In this document: piece by piece, positions 35,701 to 49,114 of the stretch
Layout: each line of letters begins with the position of its first letter
Numbering within the stretch: position 1 is the first letter of the stretch
Source of the DNA: Acanthamoeba castellanii str. Neff
Lineage: Eukaryota > Discosea > Longamoebia > Acanthamoebidae
Assembly (NCBI RefSeq): GCF_000313135.1
Contig: NW_004457654.1
Span: forward strand, 637,506 to 701,505
Direction: 5' to 3'
DNA: 64,000 bases
Notes under the pieces: model-generated
The model's database searches: none
The model's input: only the letters and a program-made list of their open reading frames with translations
Told to the model about the DNA's origin: nothing
Position numbers and translations under genes: made by a program

Positions 35701-35836
35701 CACGAGCGAGCAGATGGAGACGGCCGGCCCCGAACAAGCGGTCGAGCCACCCCAACAAGGCGAGACCGAGAGCGTGGCCGCCAGCGAGCCTCCGCCCGTA
35801 CAAAAGTCCGAAGAGGATCCGCAGCCCAGCCTCTGA
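32745..35836 (+). CDS. Nuclear-type protein with two helicase-associated (HA) domains and a coiled coil
   Basis: Six exons join in phase: 32745-32962, 33077-33629, 33732-34223, 34311-34441, 34504-34598 and 34686-35836. The N-terminal part is charged, with a Lys/Arg-rich stretch and a run of about ten Glu near 33260. HA domain 1 spans exons 2-3: FDDRCQQLVEFKHTYGHCHV, KGLAYWVERQRMAWRKG and LDDIGFVWE. HA domain 2 spans exons 3-5: FDDWCALLQQFKDKHGHCDV, KGLAYWAERQRASRRKG and LDSMGFVW. Both HA domains are split by an intron at the same point (after GHCHV/QQ region), suggesting exon duplication. The last exon carries a coiled coil (KDREQLELLKRKLEEEERRA), the NLS-like KRKRHDEAE and an acidic, Ala/Thr-rich tail. 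There is no helicase ATPase. HA domains are thought to bind nucleic acid; the function is otherwise unknown. Confidence 0.85.
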
Positions 35837-36146
35837 GGCTACTCTCATGAAAGCTGCACGTTCTGGGTATTGAAAACAAGAACCTCCTCCTTCAAATCAT
35901 TGCCTATGGTCTGTATGATTTGAGCTGCAGGTTGTGTTGAGTGTGGGTTGGCCCATTCACCACACACATTCAACACCAAGCTTTGTGAGGCAAGGAATGG
36001 GAACCACCAGAGCAACTAGAGAGAAAGAGAGAGAGAGAGAGTGTGTGATGAGGTTGAGGCCTCAGCTGGTGGAACAGGTTGAACTGCATCTAAATTCGAA
36101 AGCGTTTTCTGAAAGCTGTGCGCAAAGATTGGAGACATTGGCCATC
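35837..36146. other. CpG-free spacer between the convergent HA-domain and Piezo genes
   Basis: 35861-36096 has no CG dinucleotide and includes a GAGA tract (36020-36042). No gene is seen; it should carry both 3' ends. Confidence 0.7.
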
Positions 36147-39100
36147 TCAGTCGTGCTTGGTGTGCTTGAAGAGGACAGGACGGCGGCCGGTGACTTCGAG
36201 GATGAGGCTCGGGTCTCGGTACAGTTCAATTAGCTCCCAGTACAATTCCTCTTCCAGCAGCAGATTGTCAAACTGGCGCGCGATGAATAAGTCCTCGCAC
36301 AGCGAAATGATGAACTCCACGTTGGGCAGGTCCTCATATCGGATCTGATTGTCGTACACACACGCGCGCGCGTAAGTCGCCGTGTCGTGTGCCATGTGTG
36401 CGTGTGCATGTGCGTGTGCGGTGTGCGTGTCTGTCGCGCAAAAATTACCTTGGGCACGAGGCGCGAGAGGGACATGCGGAGGAAGCGGCCGACGGAGAGC
36501 ACCACGGTGATGTAGAGGCCGATGATGCCCGTCGCCATCACCTTGCGCGTGAGCGAGTCCGTGGGCACCATGGTCGAGAGGGACACCACCTGCGGACCCT
36601 CTTCGCTGAACAGCGGTTCATCCGTCTCGCTCGACGATACATCCGGACGCGTCGCCATTGCGTCTGTGTGGTGCGCGTGGCGTGTGCCATGTGTGCGGCG
36701 TGTTGTGTGCGTCAGAGATGAGCACGACACGCGCAGTTGGGCGGCGGCGGCGGCGGAGTGACGTACGGAGATTGGACGAGGGCTGGACCTGCCGGGCTCG
36801 CCAGGCCAAGACCAGCGAGTCGACCTCCATCTCGCCGGTTGGCGTTTGCACCTGCAGCGCCCGTGTTAGGCACAAAATAGTATAGAAATAAAAAGAATAA
36901 TAGCAAAAACTAAATAAATAAATAGAATAAGATAAAAATATAAATATCAATGCGCGTACCTTTTGTGTGAGGAGCTTGCGGTAGAGGGTGAGCTGCAGGC
37001 CCACGTACTGGTTGGGACTCGGAATGCTCACCGCCTCCGAGAGTGGCAGCCTGTTGGCATTGTTGAGAGCAATTCAGTATCATAGTGTCGTGTGTCGTGT
37101 GTCGTGTGTCGTGTGTCGTGTGTCGTGTGTCGTGTGTCGTGTGTCGTGTGTCGTGTGTCGTGTGTCGTGTGTCGTGTGTCGTGTGTCGTGTGTCGTGTGT
37201 CGTGTGTCGTGAAAGAGGCAGCGCGCGAGAATGACGTGAGGCACGGTACCGATAGGCGCGCGGGAAGGCCTTGGGGATGGTGACGTTCCACGACCCGGTC
37301 GCGTTGGTGGCCAGCATGCTGTAGAGCTGCGCCTTGAGCTCCGGCGTCAGCGCCCTCACAACTCGACCACCTGTTACACACCGACACATTAGACGCGCTC
37401 CCTACATTCTTCTTCCCAGCGGTATGCGTGTATGTGTCGTGTCGTGTCGTTGGTCGTGTCGTGTCGTGTCGTACTGGTGGTGGGCGACGAGGCCGGCTGA
37501 TCGCGCGTGAACGAGTACGTGAAGCTCAGCTCCACCCTCTGTTCAACAACGCCCGACCGTTAAACATTTGCTTTCAATAACAACTTCAAAAAAAACGTAA
37601 AAAGGAATAAAAGATGAACAAATAAATATCATATAAATCATAAAATAAAATAAAAAGCGTGTACGTGGTCGCTCTGGAGGGAGAAGAGGAGGGTCTCGAG
37701 ACTCTCGGCGGTGATCCACCAGTAGACTTCGGAGTAGGGCTGGAACGATATGAGCTGCGTGGTGGGCTGCTCGTCGTTGAGGATGAACGGGAAGAGGCCC
37801 CGCAGCCGCGCGAACTGGGCGTTGGTGGCGAACGAGACGTTGGTGGCCTGGTAGCTCCGGTAGAAGGGCTCCCAGCCCTCGATCCCCACCGTGATCGTGC
37901 TCTGGTGCACCTGGTTCACACTGTTGCCCGGCGTGTCCGATGCCTGTCGTGTTGCGTGTCGTGTCGTGTCGTGTCGTGTGTTGTGTGTCATTTGGCGTGT
38001 GTCGTGTGTGTCGTGCGTTGCGCGTGGGGCGGGGGGAATGACGTACGAGGAGGAGGAGGGGGAACCAGATGACGAGACAGAGGATGAAGAAGAGGCCCAT
38101 GCCGATGAGGAGCTTGATCCAGAGGGGCTGGGCGTCGCCCGGCTTGCGCCCGCTGCGCTCGCGGTCGGCGTTGCGGCACTTGATCTCGAACAGGTCGGCG
38201 TAGAGGTCCTCGACCTTGAGCCACTCGAAGAAGTCCAGGGCCGTGCGGTGGATGGTCCAGTTCAGGATCGTCGACAGCTCGTACCCGAACGGAATCGCGC
38301 GATAGGCCATGACTGCAAGCGAAAAGTTAAAAACAATAGATGAAGTGAAGTATTTAAATATCTAAATACCTAAATATCTAAATATCTTATTTGATATAAC
38401 ACGTGATGCAGGCGGGCGTACAGAGCCAGTAGCGGATCTTGGAGGGGTCCTTGGAGTTGGTCAGCGCTCTGTTCGCCGCAAACAACGGATACCCAAACCT
38501 ACGAACACCCCCCACTCATGTCAGCACGAGGCACACACCACACACACACACACACACCACACACACACGCACGCACGCACACACGCACACACACACCCAC
38601 ACAACACCGCACACATACAACACGCACACGCTGCAAAACACGTACCGGAGCTGAAGGGAGGAGAGGTAGAGGTAGAGGCACTGGAGGAGGTAGAACATGA
38701 GGAGCAGCGGGGACGAGGCGAAGCTGCGGCCGTTGGACGAGGGCAGCTGGAAGCAGAGGCCCCAGTGGTAGAGGACGACGAGCGCGTAGTGGAGGACCAG
38801 CTTGGCCCGCGTCGACTTGAGCAGGTAGATGATGCGCTCCACGATGATCAGCAGGAACTGGCCCACCAGCAGCCACACGTACTTGGACGGGATGCGGCTC
38901 TGCATGAAGATGTCCAACAGACTCGACGTCTCCACCCCTAGAGGCCGTGGTACATCGTGTGTGTGTGTGTGTGGTACGGTGTGTGTGGTGTGTGTGGTCG
39001 TGAGTGTGTTAGAATCTCAGGAATGAGAGGAATGAGAGACGGACGCACCAGTAAAGTCTTGCTGGAACAGGATGAGGTATAGGAATGACAGGAATTCTGG

Positions 39101-42100
39101 GGGGTTTGGAATGCGGAGAGAATGTTAGCAAAAAACAGGTGGCAAAGAAGAGCTGTGGTGCGTACGGATGAAGAGCATGGAGGTGTAGAAGTCCTTGTTG
39201 GGGCTGAACTTGGAGAAGAGGCACCGGTAGTACAGCATCACGCCGTTCCACGCGCCCTTTGCCTTATCGACCGCCCACGTGGCCCCCTCCCGCAGCGCCT
39301 CCTTCCTGCACATTCATCCACCGTCAACGTCAGGCCTGCAGCACCACACACACACACACACAACATGCAACACGCACACGCGCCACCGCACACGCACGAG
39401 ACGATACAACGCGCGGCACGTACCACTCCTGGATGTGGACGCCGCCCTGGGGGGCGTCGGGCGGCAGGGTGTGCTTGAGGTCGACGGGGAGGAGGAGGGT
39501 CGAGTGGCGGCTCGACAGGATGCGCGAGCCGCGGATGCCGGTGATGGGCAGCATCGAGGACGAGCCCAGCAGGTGCGGCGGGAGGGTGGGCAGCCGGTGG
39601 TGCGCGTGGGTCTGCCGCTCGAGCGAGAGCCAGCCCATCCACTGCTTGCGCGACTTCTGCAGGCCCTTGAACTCCTGCTTCAGGTCCACCGCCAGATCCC
39701 AGTAGCCCTGTGTCACCAGACACGCCGCATTGTCAGACCAAACAACGACGACGACGATGACGATGAAGATGACGACGATAACGATGGGCGAAGGGAGATG
39801 GCGTGCCTTCATTTTCATTTGGTGTCGGTGCCAGAGGACGGCGAGGATGAGGACCACGTCCCACAGGGAGCCCTTGAGGAAGAAGCCCGTCACTTTGTAG
39901 ATGCCGATCACGTACGTCAGGCCCAGCTGCGTATCGTAGGTCTGTGTGCCGACGCAACACAGGTCAGACGTTCAAAGAATGTAGTGCACGCGATTTGTTG
40001 GATTGTTGGAATTCCGTAGGTACCTGTTCGAAGCGGCAGGTTTCCAGTTCGCAGGTGGGCTGCACGGCGTACTCCTCGCCGCTGGCGGTGTAGCACACGC
40101 ACAGGAACGAGAGCTGGAAGAGGAATTTGACGCACACCACCACCGACGAGTAGGCCAGCACCAGCCGCCAGTAGGTCTTGGTGGGCCGCGGGGCCGCCAG
40201 CGCCGCGTAGATGAACAGCGACACCGGATACACCACCGATAGAACCGACGCATACGCTGCAGGCACACGACACGACACGACACACGACATAACACGACAC
40301 AACACGACAATTGACGATGACGATGAAGATGACGATGATGATGATGAAGGTGGTGATCGTACCGGCGTGGTTGACGACGAGGGCGAGGTAGCAGATGATG
40401 TTGGTGTTGGTCGAGACCCACTTGACCCACGAGTTGTAGGCCCGGCCCAGCTGCTGGCGCCACCACCGGGCCGAGTTGTGGACGACCGCGCTCGTGTCGT
40501 CGTCGTCCGGGAAGTCTTCGGCTGCGTCCGCCGAGGAATCAAAGGTCACGCCGGCCTTGGCCGCGCCCGCCAGCAGCTCCTCGCTCTGGGCCGAAATTTC
40601 GGTCTCGGTCTGCGACGCCGATGTCGACGTCGGCGGTACGGCCTCGTCTTCCGACGCGCACTCAGAGTCGGACGAGTCGCAAGACGACGACGCCGATGAG
40701 GTGGAGCTTTCGTCTTCGCTGCTGCTGCCGTCATCGGCCGCGGACGACGACGAAGAGTCGTCAGAATCGGAGGCCTCTTCTCCTTCGGCGCCGGCTGCGG
40801 CGGAGTCCTGTCGACGCAAGTGGTGGCGGTAGTCGTTGGCAAACAGGATCGTCTCGTCCAAGCCCCTCTCCTTCAACTTGGCATGCACGTCTGTCGATAA
40901 CAAATGCATTAGCAGTGTGCGTGTGTGTGCGGTGGCGTGTGCGTATGTGTGCGGTGGCGTGTGCGTACCCTTTTCGAGGTGCTTCTCGGCCAGCCACTCG
41001 AGCAGGACCACCGTACGCTCCATGGCGGCCGCCGAGTACTCCCTGAACAGCGGGACCAGCATGCGCTTGGCCGCCGCATACCAGCCCTTGATCTTCTTCC
41101 ACAGATTCTCCTGCGGCGCGGCCGCCTTCTTCTTCGGGCTCGGGCGCGTCGGTCGCCTGGCGGCCGTCGCCTGCGGGGCAAGCTTGCCGTCGCCGCCCCC
41201 GGATTCTTCGAATTCCTTCTCCTTGCCCTTGCGCGGGCTGGCCCCGCTACGCGGCCCGCGCGGGGACTCGGGCCGGGGCGAGGGCGCCTGACTGTCGATC
41301 GGACTCGCGCCCTCGCTCTGTAGAGCTGACGTCAGCTGACTCCGCAGCCGAGTTTGCTTCACTGCAGTGGAAAAAAACAAAGAGAGCGGAATGTGAGCAA
41401 TGTGCGTGTGTGGTGGTGTGTGCGGCCGTGTGTGCGTGCGTACGGTGGGCCAGGCGGGTCTTGCGTGCGGTCTGCTCCTTGCGAAGGAGATCGAGCGCCT
41501 TCTGGAGCTCCTCCTGGCGGACCTCGTCTTCGGCCTGCGCGCGTACGCGCTCCCAGCCCTCGCGAATGAGCAGGTAGTCCACCACCAAGTTCATGTCGTC
41601 GAGATCGAATATCTGCATATCATATGACGCATCATGTTTGTCGTGCGTGTCGTGCGTGTCGTGCGTGTCGTGCGTGTCGTGCGTGTCGTGTGTGTCGTGT
41701 GTGTCGTGGTCAATAATTGTCAACAGCGCGGTGCAGGCAACGGGTGGATGGGGAGCCGTACGTAGCCTTGTACGGACAAGAGGCAGAAGATGACGAGGTC
41801 GGACCAGGCCGACAGCTCGCCCACCTCCATTTTCTCGAACCCGATCACCTTCGCATAGCCCTGGCATGGCCAGATGTTTGTGGGAATGTGAGCAAATGCA
41901 CAACATGTAAAATGCAAGCTTATATGATGAGTGTTTCGCATCACGTCAAACATGTACCTGCGGGTCGTCGTCTTGCGGCAGCCAGGGCAGGGAGTAGAAG
42001 GCCAGGGCGGCGAGCACCAGCAGGTTGTAGGCCCTGAGCCACCACCACCACGCGTTCTGCTTCAGCAGCAACGTGCCTGACATTCCAAAGCATTAACAAA

Positions 42101-42738
42101 ACAGTAAAAATATTAACAAAGCGGCTGACGACAGCAAACCAATGATGGTGGGAGTTGGTAGGTACCGCCGTGATAGAGGAGGGCGAGCGAGAAGATGAGG
42201 TAGCCAGCGGAGAGGAGGTCGGTGTGGACCAGGCCGACCACCATCACCACCACGAGGATGCCCCGCGAGCTGTACTGCAGGACCTGGAACTTGAGTTCGT
42301 CGTTCCAGCTGCGCGGCTTGAGGGTGAAGTCGTAGCGGAGCGGCGGGTGGGCCTCGGGGAACGGGTGGATGTGGCTGGGCACGTAGAGCAGCAGCACCGC
42401 CAGCCACAGCAGCATGAAATCGAGCAGCAGCATCTCTGCAACACATTCAAAATGTAGATTAGATATAGAACTAATAAATATAATGATAAATTTAAATGTT
42501 TCATATTTATAAATTAAATAATAAGTAAATGAGGGAAAAGGCAGCGTGTGTACCTGGGTAGGGTCGGTCGAGGCCGAGCCAGGTGGTCACCTCTTCGGCG
42601 AGCAGGTCGGGTGGCCAGACGATGTCCATGAACGGAGGGAAGCCGAGCAGCGACGCGTACTGCGCGAAGATGATGCTCGCCTGCACGGTCACGAACACGG
42701 GCAGCGCAACCACCAGACTGTCTCCGGTCACACCACAC

Positions 42739-42782
<44 letters not shown>

Positions 42783-45700
42783 GAGATGAAACATTGGAGT
42801 GGTGAGCGACCTGCGAGAGCGCTCGAGGCGGTGGCTGGCGTACGTCGAGAAGGGGAAGACCATGCTCGCGGCGAGGAGGACCAGGTAGAACCAGCTGACG
42901 GCGTCGTTGCGCACGAAGGCCACCACGAGCAGCATGAACCCGAACAGGTGCTGCCCGTGCAGCGCGAACGCGTGCGAGGCGTACCACTTGGCGTAGTTCC
43001 ACACCACGGCGAACCGGAGCCGACGTCCGTGCTGCACGGTCTCCTTGTCGACCGGGAACAGCGTCAACTCCGACATGTCCTCACCACTCTCTTCGTCTGT
43101 GCGTGTGCGCGTGCGCGTGCGGTTGTCAAAAACATTCCAAGAATTCGAACGGTTTTCTGCGGATAGAGTGCGTACCGTTGTGGGAGAGGGCGGCCACGGA
43201 GTACCACTGGGCCAGCCACGACTGGCCGTAGCGCGCGATGAGGACGACCACCATGGCGCTGAGGCCGCTGATGACTCCGCCTATCTGGCCGTCCTCGTGC
43301 GCCCGGTCGAAGCCGAACCACGACGGATTCCCGCCCGACACGTCATCAAACGACGGGAAGAAGAACACCAGCTGCGCCAGCACCACCGCCTGTGTGTGTG
43401 TGTGTGTGTGTTAATCGCTTGAATGGGCTTGAGGGCCACAGAGACGTGGTACCTGCGAGTAGATCAACGAGACGAAGGTCACCACGTGGTACACTGTACG
43501 CAGAAACGAGCAGAGTGAGACACGGCGATGAGACACGATAGCACACATGACACACACACGACACACGACACACACACACCGGTGGCGGTCCAGCTGAGGG
43601 AGTCGGAACGGCAGCGTGCGCCCCACTTGATGAAGATGAGGGAGACGACGGCGAGCACGAGGAAGCCCGAGCGGATGACCGTCACGAAGGTGCAGCCGAT
43701 GATGGCCAGCACCCACACCGCCGCCGACCGGCCGTGGAGCATGACCAGCCGCCGCACGCCGGCCACCAGCCCCTCCCACCAGGCTAGCACCTTCACCCCC
43801 TCCTCCCGCTCATTCTCCTCCCCGATCAGCGAGCCCAGCGTCTACACATCGACAACAATGATGAGTTTCATACCGTCGTGTGTCGTGTGGTCGTGTGTGT
43901 CGTGTGTGTCGTGTGTGTCGTGTGTGTCGTGTGTGTCGTGTGTGTCGTGTGTGTCGTGTGTGTCATGTGTGTCGTGTGTGTCGTGTGTGTCGTGTTGTTA
44001 CCTTGGTCCAGTGCTCGCCGTTGAACATGCGGAGCTGGAAGACGGAGAGGACGAGCACGATGGCGTTGGGCAGGAGGGCTACAAAGAGCTTGGTCGGGTA
44101 CTGCTCGAAGCCGAGGTCCTTGAGGCCCAGCGGGAGGAAGTCGTCGGGGTAGACGTCGTCGATGATCTCCGCCAGGTCGTCGAACTGGTACAGGTACCGA
44201 CACGCCAGCGCTCCGCCGGCGAAGAACACCAGAAACGGCCACATGCGCCGCACGTAGACTCGACCCTGGTCGTGGATGTGTGCGCAGCCAATTTAATATA
44301 TTATTACAATATATATCACTCCATATTACCACATATATGTGGTAATATATGTGAAAACGGGGGCATACCGGTGCCTTGGTCTGGAAGTGGACGATGATGC
44401 AGGCAAAGATGAAAGTAACGTAGAGCACGTTGATCATGTTGGCTGTACATTATGACCATTACGACACACGACACGCAACATCTTTTGGTTAACATGCAAA
44501 GAAGAAGAAGAAGAAGGAAGAAGAAGGAGAGTTGTGATTGGGGGTGGTGGTGGATACCCGGGGTGAGGAGGGCCAGCAGGAGGATGCCGAGGTAGGAGAA
44601 CGACAGGAAGTAGCGCACCACCATGGTGTACCCGAACACGATGAGCGTGTACACGTGCCGGTTCAGGTGAGTACGCAGCCCGCGAAGCGTCCCGTCTCCG
44701 TATTTCCTCACTGTGTGCGTGTGCGGTGGCGCGTGTGCGTGTTAGTGAGCGTGTTGACGAGAGAGAGAGAGAGAGAGGAGAGTGTGGGTACGTTGGTCGG
44801 GCGTGGGCTTCTTGAAGAGGAAGCCACGGGTCGAGACCTTGTTGAGTTCGTTTTGGGCCACGGAGAAGCCGAGGATGGCCATGTGCCACCCGAACCCAGC
44901 CCACACGTTCGGGAAGTGTTGAAATCCGATCAGACTCGTCAGCGACGAATCCTCCGGCAGCCACGGCAGCTGCCACACGTAGAGCGCCAGCAATACTAAA
45001 AGAAATATATCGAGACACACACACACACACACAACACACACAACACACACAACACACACACACACGGCCACGGATCTCAGCATTATGTGCCGAAACACAC
45101 TTACAGTTGAGGCAGAGGCAGCGTACCGGCTTGGCAGTAGAGCACGAGCAGCACCCAGAAGCGGGTGGCGAGCTTCTGCCAGAGGACGAAGACGATGAAG
45201 ATGGCCATGTAGCCGCCGTTGAAGACCGACACCTCCATGAGCGAGCAGATCCACAACCCGCACAACGCGAACCTGTGTCATCACAACAGCACCAATAAAA
45301 TGATAAAATATTCAACAAAATATTTCACTCGAAAACGAATAAATATTAAAATAGATAAAATGATGGAATGTGGAATGTGTGGAATGAACGTGGCGTACTT
45401 GTGGGATTCGTGGAGGAGAATCTGCCAGACGAGGTTGAGCAGGGCCAGCATGGACTGCTTGACGGTGGCCGTGACCAGCTTGACCACGTGCCAGAACTCG
45501 GCGGCCTTGTCCCGCAGGTGCTTGCGCCCGTCGGCGGGCTCGTCCATGAAGCTGGCCGACTCGGCGCCGTTCCCGCGGCCGTGCATGGGCGGCTCCCGAT
45601 TGTAATCGTCGTCATCGTCGTCCGTCAGGCCCGTGTGTCGATGCGCGCGCTCGTTTTGCTCTTCGTCTCCTCCGTGACCGACGACGTCGTCAGCAAAGCG

Positions 45701-48700
45701 TGGGACCCGGCTCTCCTTGCGCGAAGGCGCCGACGAAGACGCGCCGTAGTTTGCTGTGAACGATTAGATCGATGAGTGTCGTGTCGTGTCGCGTCGTGTT
45801 GTGTCGTGTCGTGTGCTGGCAGGGGGGGGGGCATACGCTCAGAGCCGGACTCGGCGGCCAAGAGCGCGGCGGTCTCCTCGACGGAGGGCAGGTGCTGAAG
45901 GAGTCCGCCGGGACCCGGTCGGCCCACGAACCACGAGTAGTACGCTTGCTTTTTCATCACGCCCACCTGTGCGTGCGGTGTGTGCGGTGTGCGGTGCGTG
46001 TGTGCGATCGCGGACCATGTCAGCATCACCCAAAAGGCTGGCGGGCGGCGGGCGTACCATGGCCCACTTGCGATAGAGCGTGAAGAGGCGCCAGTACACG
46101 GCCAGCCCCAGGGCGAGCGCCCACTGCAGTCCGATCCGCACGAACGGCAGCTCGTACTCCACAAGTCCCATCCCTGACCCAGAAATGGTGACGATGACGT
46201 CAGCACCGCGACCTTAAGGGGCTGCTTGAGAGGGGGTAGTACCGGAGAGGCTGCGGGCCTGGGGGAAGTCGAAGGGGATGTTCCACACGTACTGGGCCGA
46301 CGACACGGCGATGACGTAGAGGAGGGTGGGCAGCGTGCCGAAGACGACGTAGCGCGGCGGCAGCAACGCGCCGGCCATCGCCAGCACCAGGATGACCAGC
46401 GAGAACAGGTTCACGTTAGCCACGCTCACGAACAGCATCGCAGCCAGTAGGCCCCTATTTGTGTGTCACCACAGACGCACCGCACGCACCGCGCCGCACA
46501 CACATGAATGTCAGTGAGGTGTGCGAGGCGGGATCGAGTTGAACGCCGCGACGTACCGCCATCCGTGTTGGGCGAGCCATTTGGCGACGATACGCGTGGT
46601 GTGCTCCTTTTCGGCTCCACGGCCCCGGCCTCGGCCCCGGCGGGAGAACACGGCCAGCATTGAGGTCGACGCCGTGATCGACGGCTGCGGCGCGGGCACC
46701 TCCTCGCCGCTGGCCAAATGCTGCATTTGCTTGCGGGCCTTGTACAGACTCCGCGCACGCGAATACCGACAGACCTAATGTTTTAAACATTCCACCAGGG
46801 CGAACCACATTCCTTTGATCAATAGAATGTACATTTACCACAGCAAAGGAGGGAGGGTTGTAAATACCCAAAAATAGAGAACGATGAGGGCGGCCAAGCC
46901 GACCACGGCTTGCCAGAGCGACGTTCCGAGGTCGCTCCAATTGGTGAGCTGTTCCCAGTGGTACAAACCTGGAAATGACGCCGCAGTCAGGCGTGTGCAG
47001 AATAATAATAATAATAATAATAAATACAACAAATAGCATGAGAGACGGACGGTACCGAGGAGGTTGGTGAGGTGCGTCGGCGTGTGGTCGCGAATATAGC
47101 GGAACTGGTAGGCGTAGATGATGCCCAGGTGGCTCATGCTCAGCAACAGCAACGCCGGCCACAGCCTGCACCACCGCACACACGCACACACCACCATTAC
47201 TGCACGATGCACAACACACGACACACACGACGACACGACACGCGCCAAGACGCAAAAGGAGAAGTGTACGCTTGGAAGAGGCGGGGAAGTGATGCCGAGT
47301 AGGCAAGGCCGAGGAGGCCGAGGACGTAGAAGAAGAGGTAGGGCAGGCCCAGCACCGACGGCACGGAGAGACCCACCACCGCGGCCACCAGAAACGTCGG
47401 GTAGCAATAGTAGTGCAGCGGCCACACTGTCATCCACCACACACGCGCGCACGCCAATGCGAGTTAGGAGTCGACACAATCAACGACATGACACACACGA
47501 CACACATGACACACATGACACACATGACACACCGCACGACACGACACACACGACACATCATGGTCGGTACCGAGTTCTTCGGTTGGCTGGGTGGTGGGGC
47601 GTCGCGTCCAGGCGCGAAGCAGCACCGTCAGGGAGAGGAGGAAGACGATCGGGTCGGGCGCGATCTGCCGGATGTTGTTGAGAATGATGTGGTCCTTCAC
47701 GTAGTCCACCCTCTGCCAGCCTGCGCGCGTTCCGCGTGTGTTGTGTGTGTGTGTGTGTGTCGTGTGTTGTGTGTGTCGTGTGTGTGTGGGTCAGCTTGTG
47801 AAGGCAAGGCGCATGTTGAAACTGGCGAAAGCATTCGTGCCTGCGTAGTGGAGCAGCTCCTCGACCCACCCGTACTGTCGCAGCCAACCGTCTTCGCCGT
47901 CGCCCTCTTCCAGCCACATGCTCAAGAACACAGCGTGCCCTGCAACCAACCAATCGTCAATCAATCAATCATTAGTCAATCCCTCAATCAATCCCCAATC
48001 AGACACTGCGGCCAGTGTGGTAAATGGTGGGCGGCGCGAGTCCCAGTTGCTGTTGGTTGATTGCAGCGTCGTCGCGGCTACCGACACACACCCCCCACTT
48101 GCATGCGAGCAAGGGCGGTGGGTGGGCGGTGGGGGCGTACCGAGCACGGCAAAGCCGGAGACCAGGCAGACGACCCGCACGATCCAACTGCACACGCGCT
48201 CTGCACGACCATCAGACACGTCCATCAGCGGGTCGGTCGCTGACGAGAGGAGGACAAGGAAGAAGAAGAAGAAGACGACGAAGAAAGACTTGTAGAAGAG
48301 ATGACGTCACGTACGTCGGACGGTGGAGAGCGAGTGCTCGGCGCAGGCGAGAAGAAGCGCGCACGCCAACAGATACGCGCCCGACACCATGCTCGTACGC
48401 ACGGCTCCGCCTGTACACGTGTGGAGCGTGGAGCGTAAGAGAAGAGCATCGCGCCGAGAGCAGGAAAATGGCGAAGAGATTATATTTTTTGTTTTTTTGA
48501 AAAGAAAAAAAGTGGGTAGAGCGTACCGAGGGCGAGGGCGAGCGGAAGGGCGATGCTCCCCAGCAGGGTGTCTGTGGCAACCACATACAACACAACAATT
48601 AATTATTACTTATTGTAATTATTATTGTGGTCTTCTTTTGATTATTAATAATAATTTTACTGTTTATTTGGCTGTGATCATCTCGCGCTCGTGTAAAATC

Positions 48701-48864
48701 CAGGTTGTCAGCACGTAAATAAATAAAAACAATGATGAAAGCTCAAAATCAGGCGCACCGATGAGCCAGGGAGCGGAGAGCCATGGCGGGCGGGGCGGAT
48801 GCGGGGCGGCCCCGTCTTCTTCAGCGCCGCCGGGTCCCGGCGAGCGTGGTTCGACCCTCTCCAT
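36147..48864 (-). CDS. Piezo mechanosensitive cation channel
   Basis: A minus-strand gene of about 12.7 kb with several dozen short exons, most encoding one or two hydrophobic helices, as expected of the Piezo blade. ATG 48864 (MERVEPRSPGPGG) joins GDTLLGSIALPLALALG and GAYLLACALLLACAEHS. The C-terminal pore module identifies it. Anchor: AIPFGYELSTILNWT and FFEWLKVEDLYADLFEIKC (38300-38170). Outer helix: LLIGMGLFFILCLVIWFPLL. Extracellular cap: about 37920-36770. Inner helix: GIIGLYITVVLSVGRFLRM (about 36530-36470). C-terminal domain: YEDLPNVEFIISLCEDLFIA then LLEEELYWELIELYRDP. A Ser/Asp/Glu-rich cytosolic stretch (40840-40560) and a Pro/Lys-rich one (41290-41100) lie in the central region. 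Many introns are CGTGT/CACAC simple repeats. Exon edges were checked only at the two ends and the pore. It should form a homotrimeric, stretch-gated plasma-membrane channel. Confidence 0.93.
37085..37211. repeat. Intronic (GTGTCGT)n minisatellite in Piezo
   Basis: About 18 perfect copies of the heptamer lie in the intron between two cap-domain exons. Confidence 0.92.
41637..41708. repeat. Intronic (GTCGTGYGT)n in Piezo
   Basis: Eight copies of a 9-mer, changing from GTCGTGCGT to GTCGTGTGT along the array; the two forms differ by one C/T inside the repeat. Confidence 0.88.
43871..43996. repeat. Intronic (GTCGTGTGT)n in Piezo
   Basis: About 13 copies of the same 9-mer as at 41637, in another Piezo intron, with one CATG variant near 43963. 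Confidence 0.9.
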
Positions 48865-49114
48865 CTCTCCTCAAGTGATCTGTTGCGTGCGTGTGGTGCG
48901 TGCTGTCCAACGTTCTTGTGTTGGCGGCTTGTTGTTCGGGCGCCCGGGAGTTCGACCAGGTTGCTGTTGCTCCCCCTCCGCGCCAACTGGAATTAAAACA
49001 AAAATAAGCAGAAAATGAAAAACCGTTCATGCACGACACGACATCACTTGTGGTTGGCTCGAAGAACTGCGGTATCCGCGTTTGCAGGACACCCACAAGA
49101 AGACAAGGTAAAAG
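48865..49114. promoter_or_regulatory. Divergent promoter region between Piezo and the 49115 gene
   Basis: The two genes start outward from these 250 bp. No specific element is recognised. Confidence 0.45.

Noticed and set aside
37085..37211. Regular direct repeats, possible CRISPR array
   Set aside because: The 7-bp units are contiguous with no spacers and lie within a Piezo intron.
36147..48864. Several separate small membrane-protein genes
   Set aside because: Helix-coding exons run on one strand without promoter-sized gaps and follow Piezo order to its pore module.
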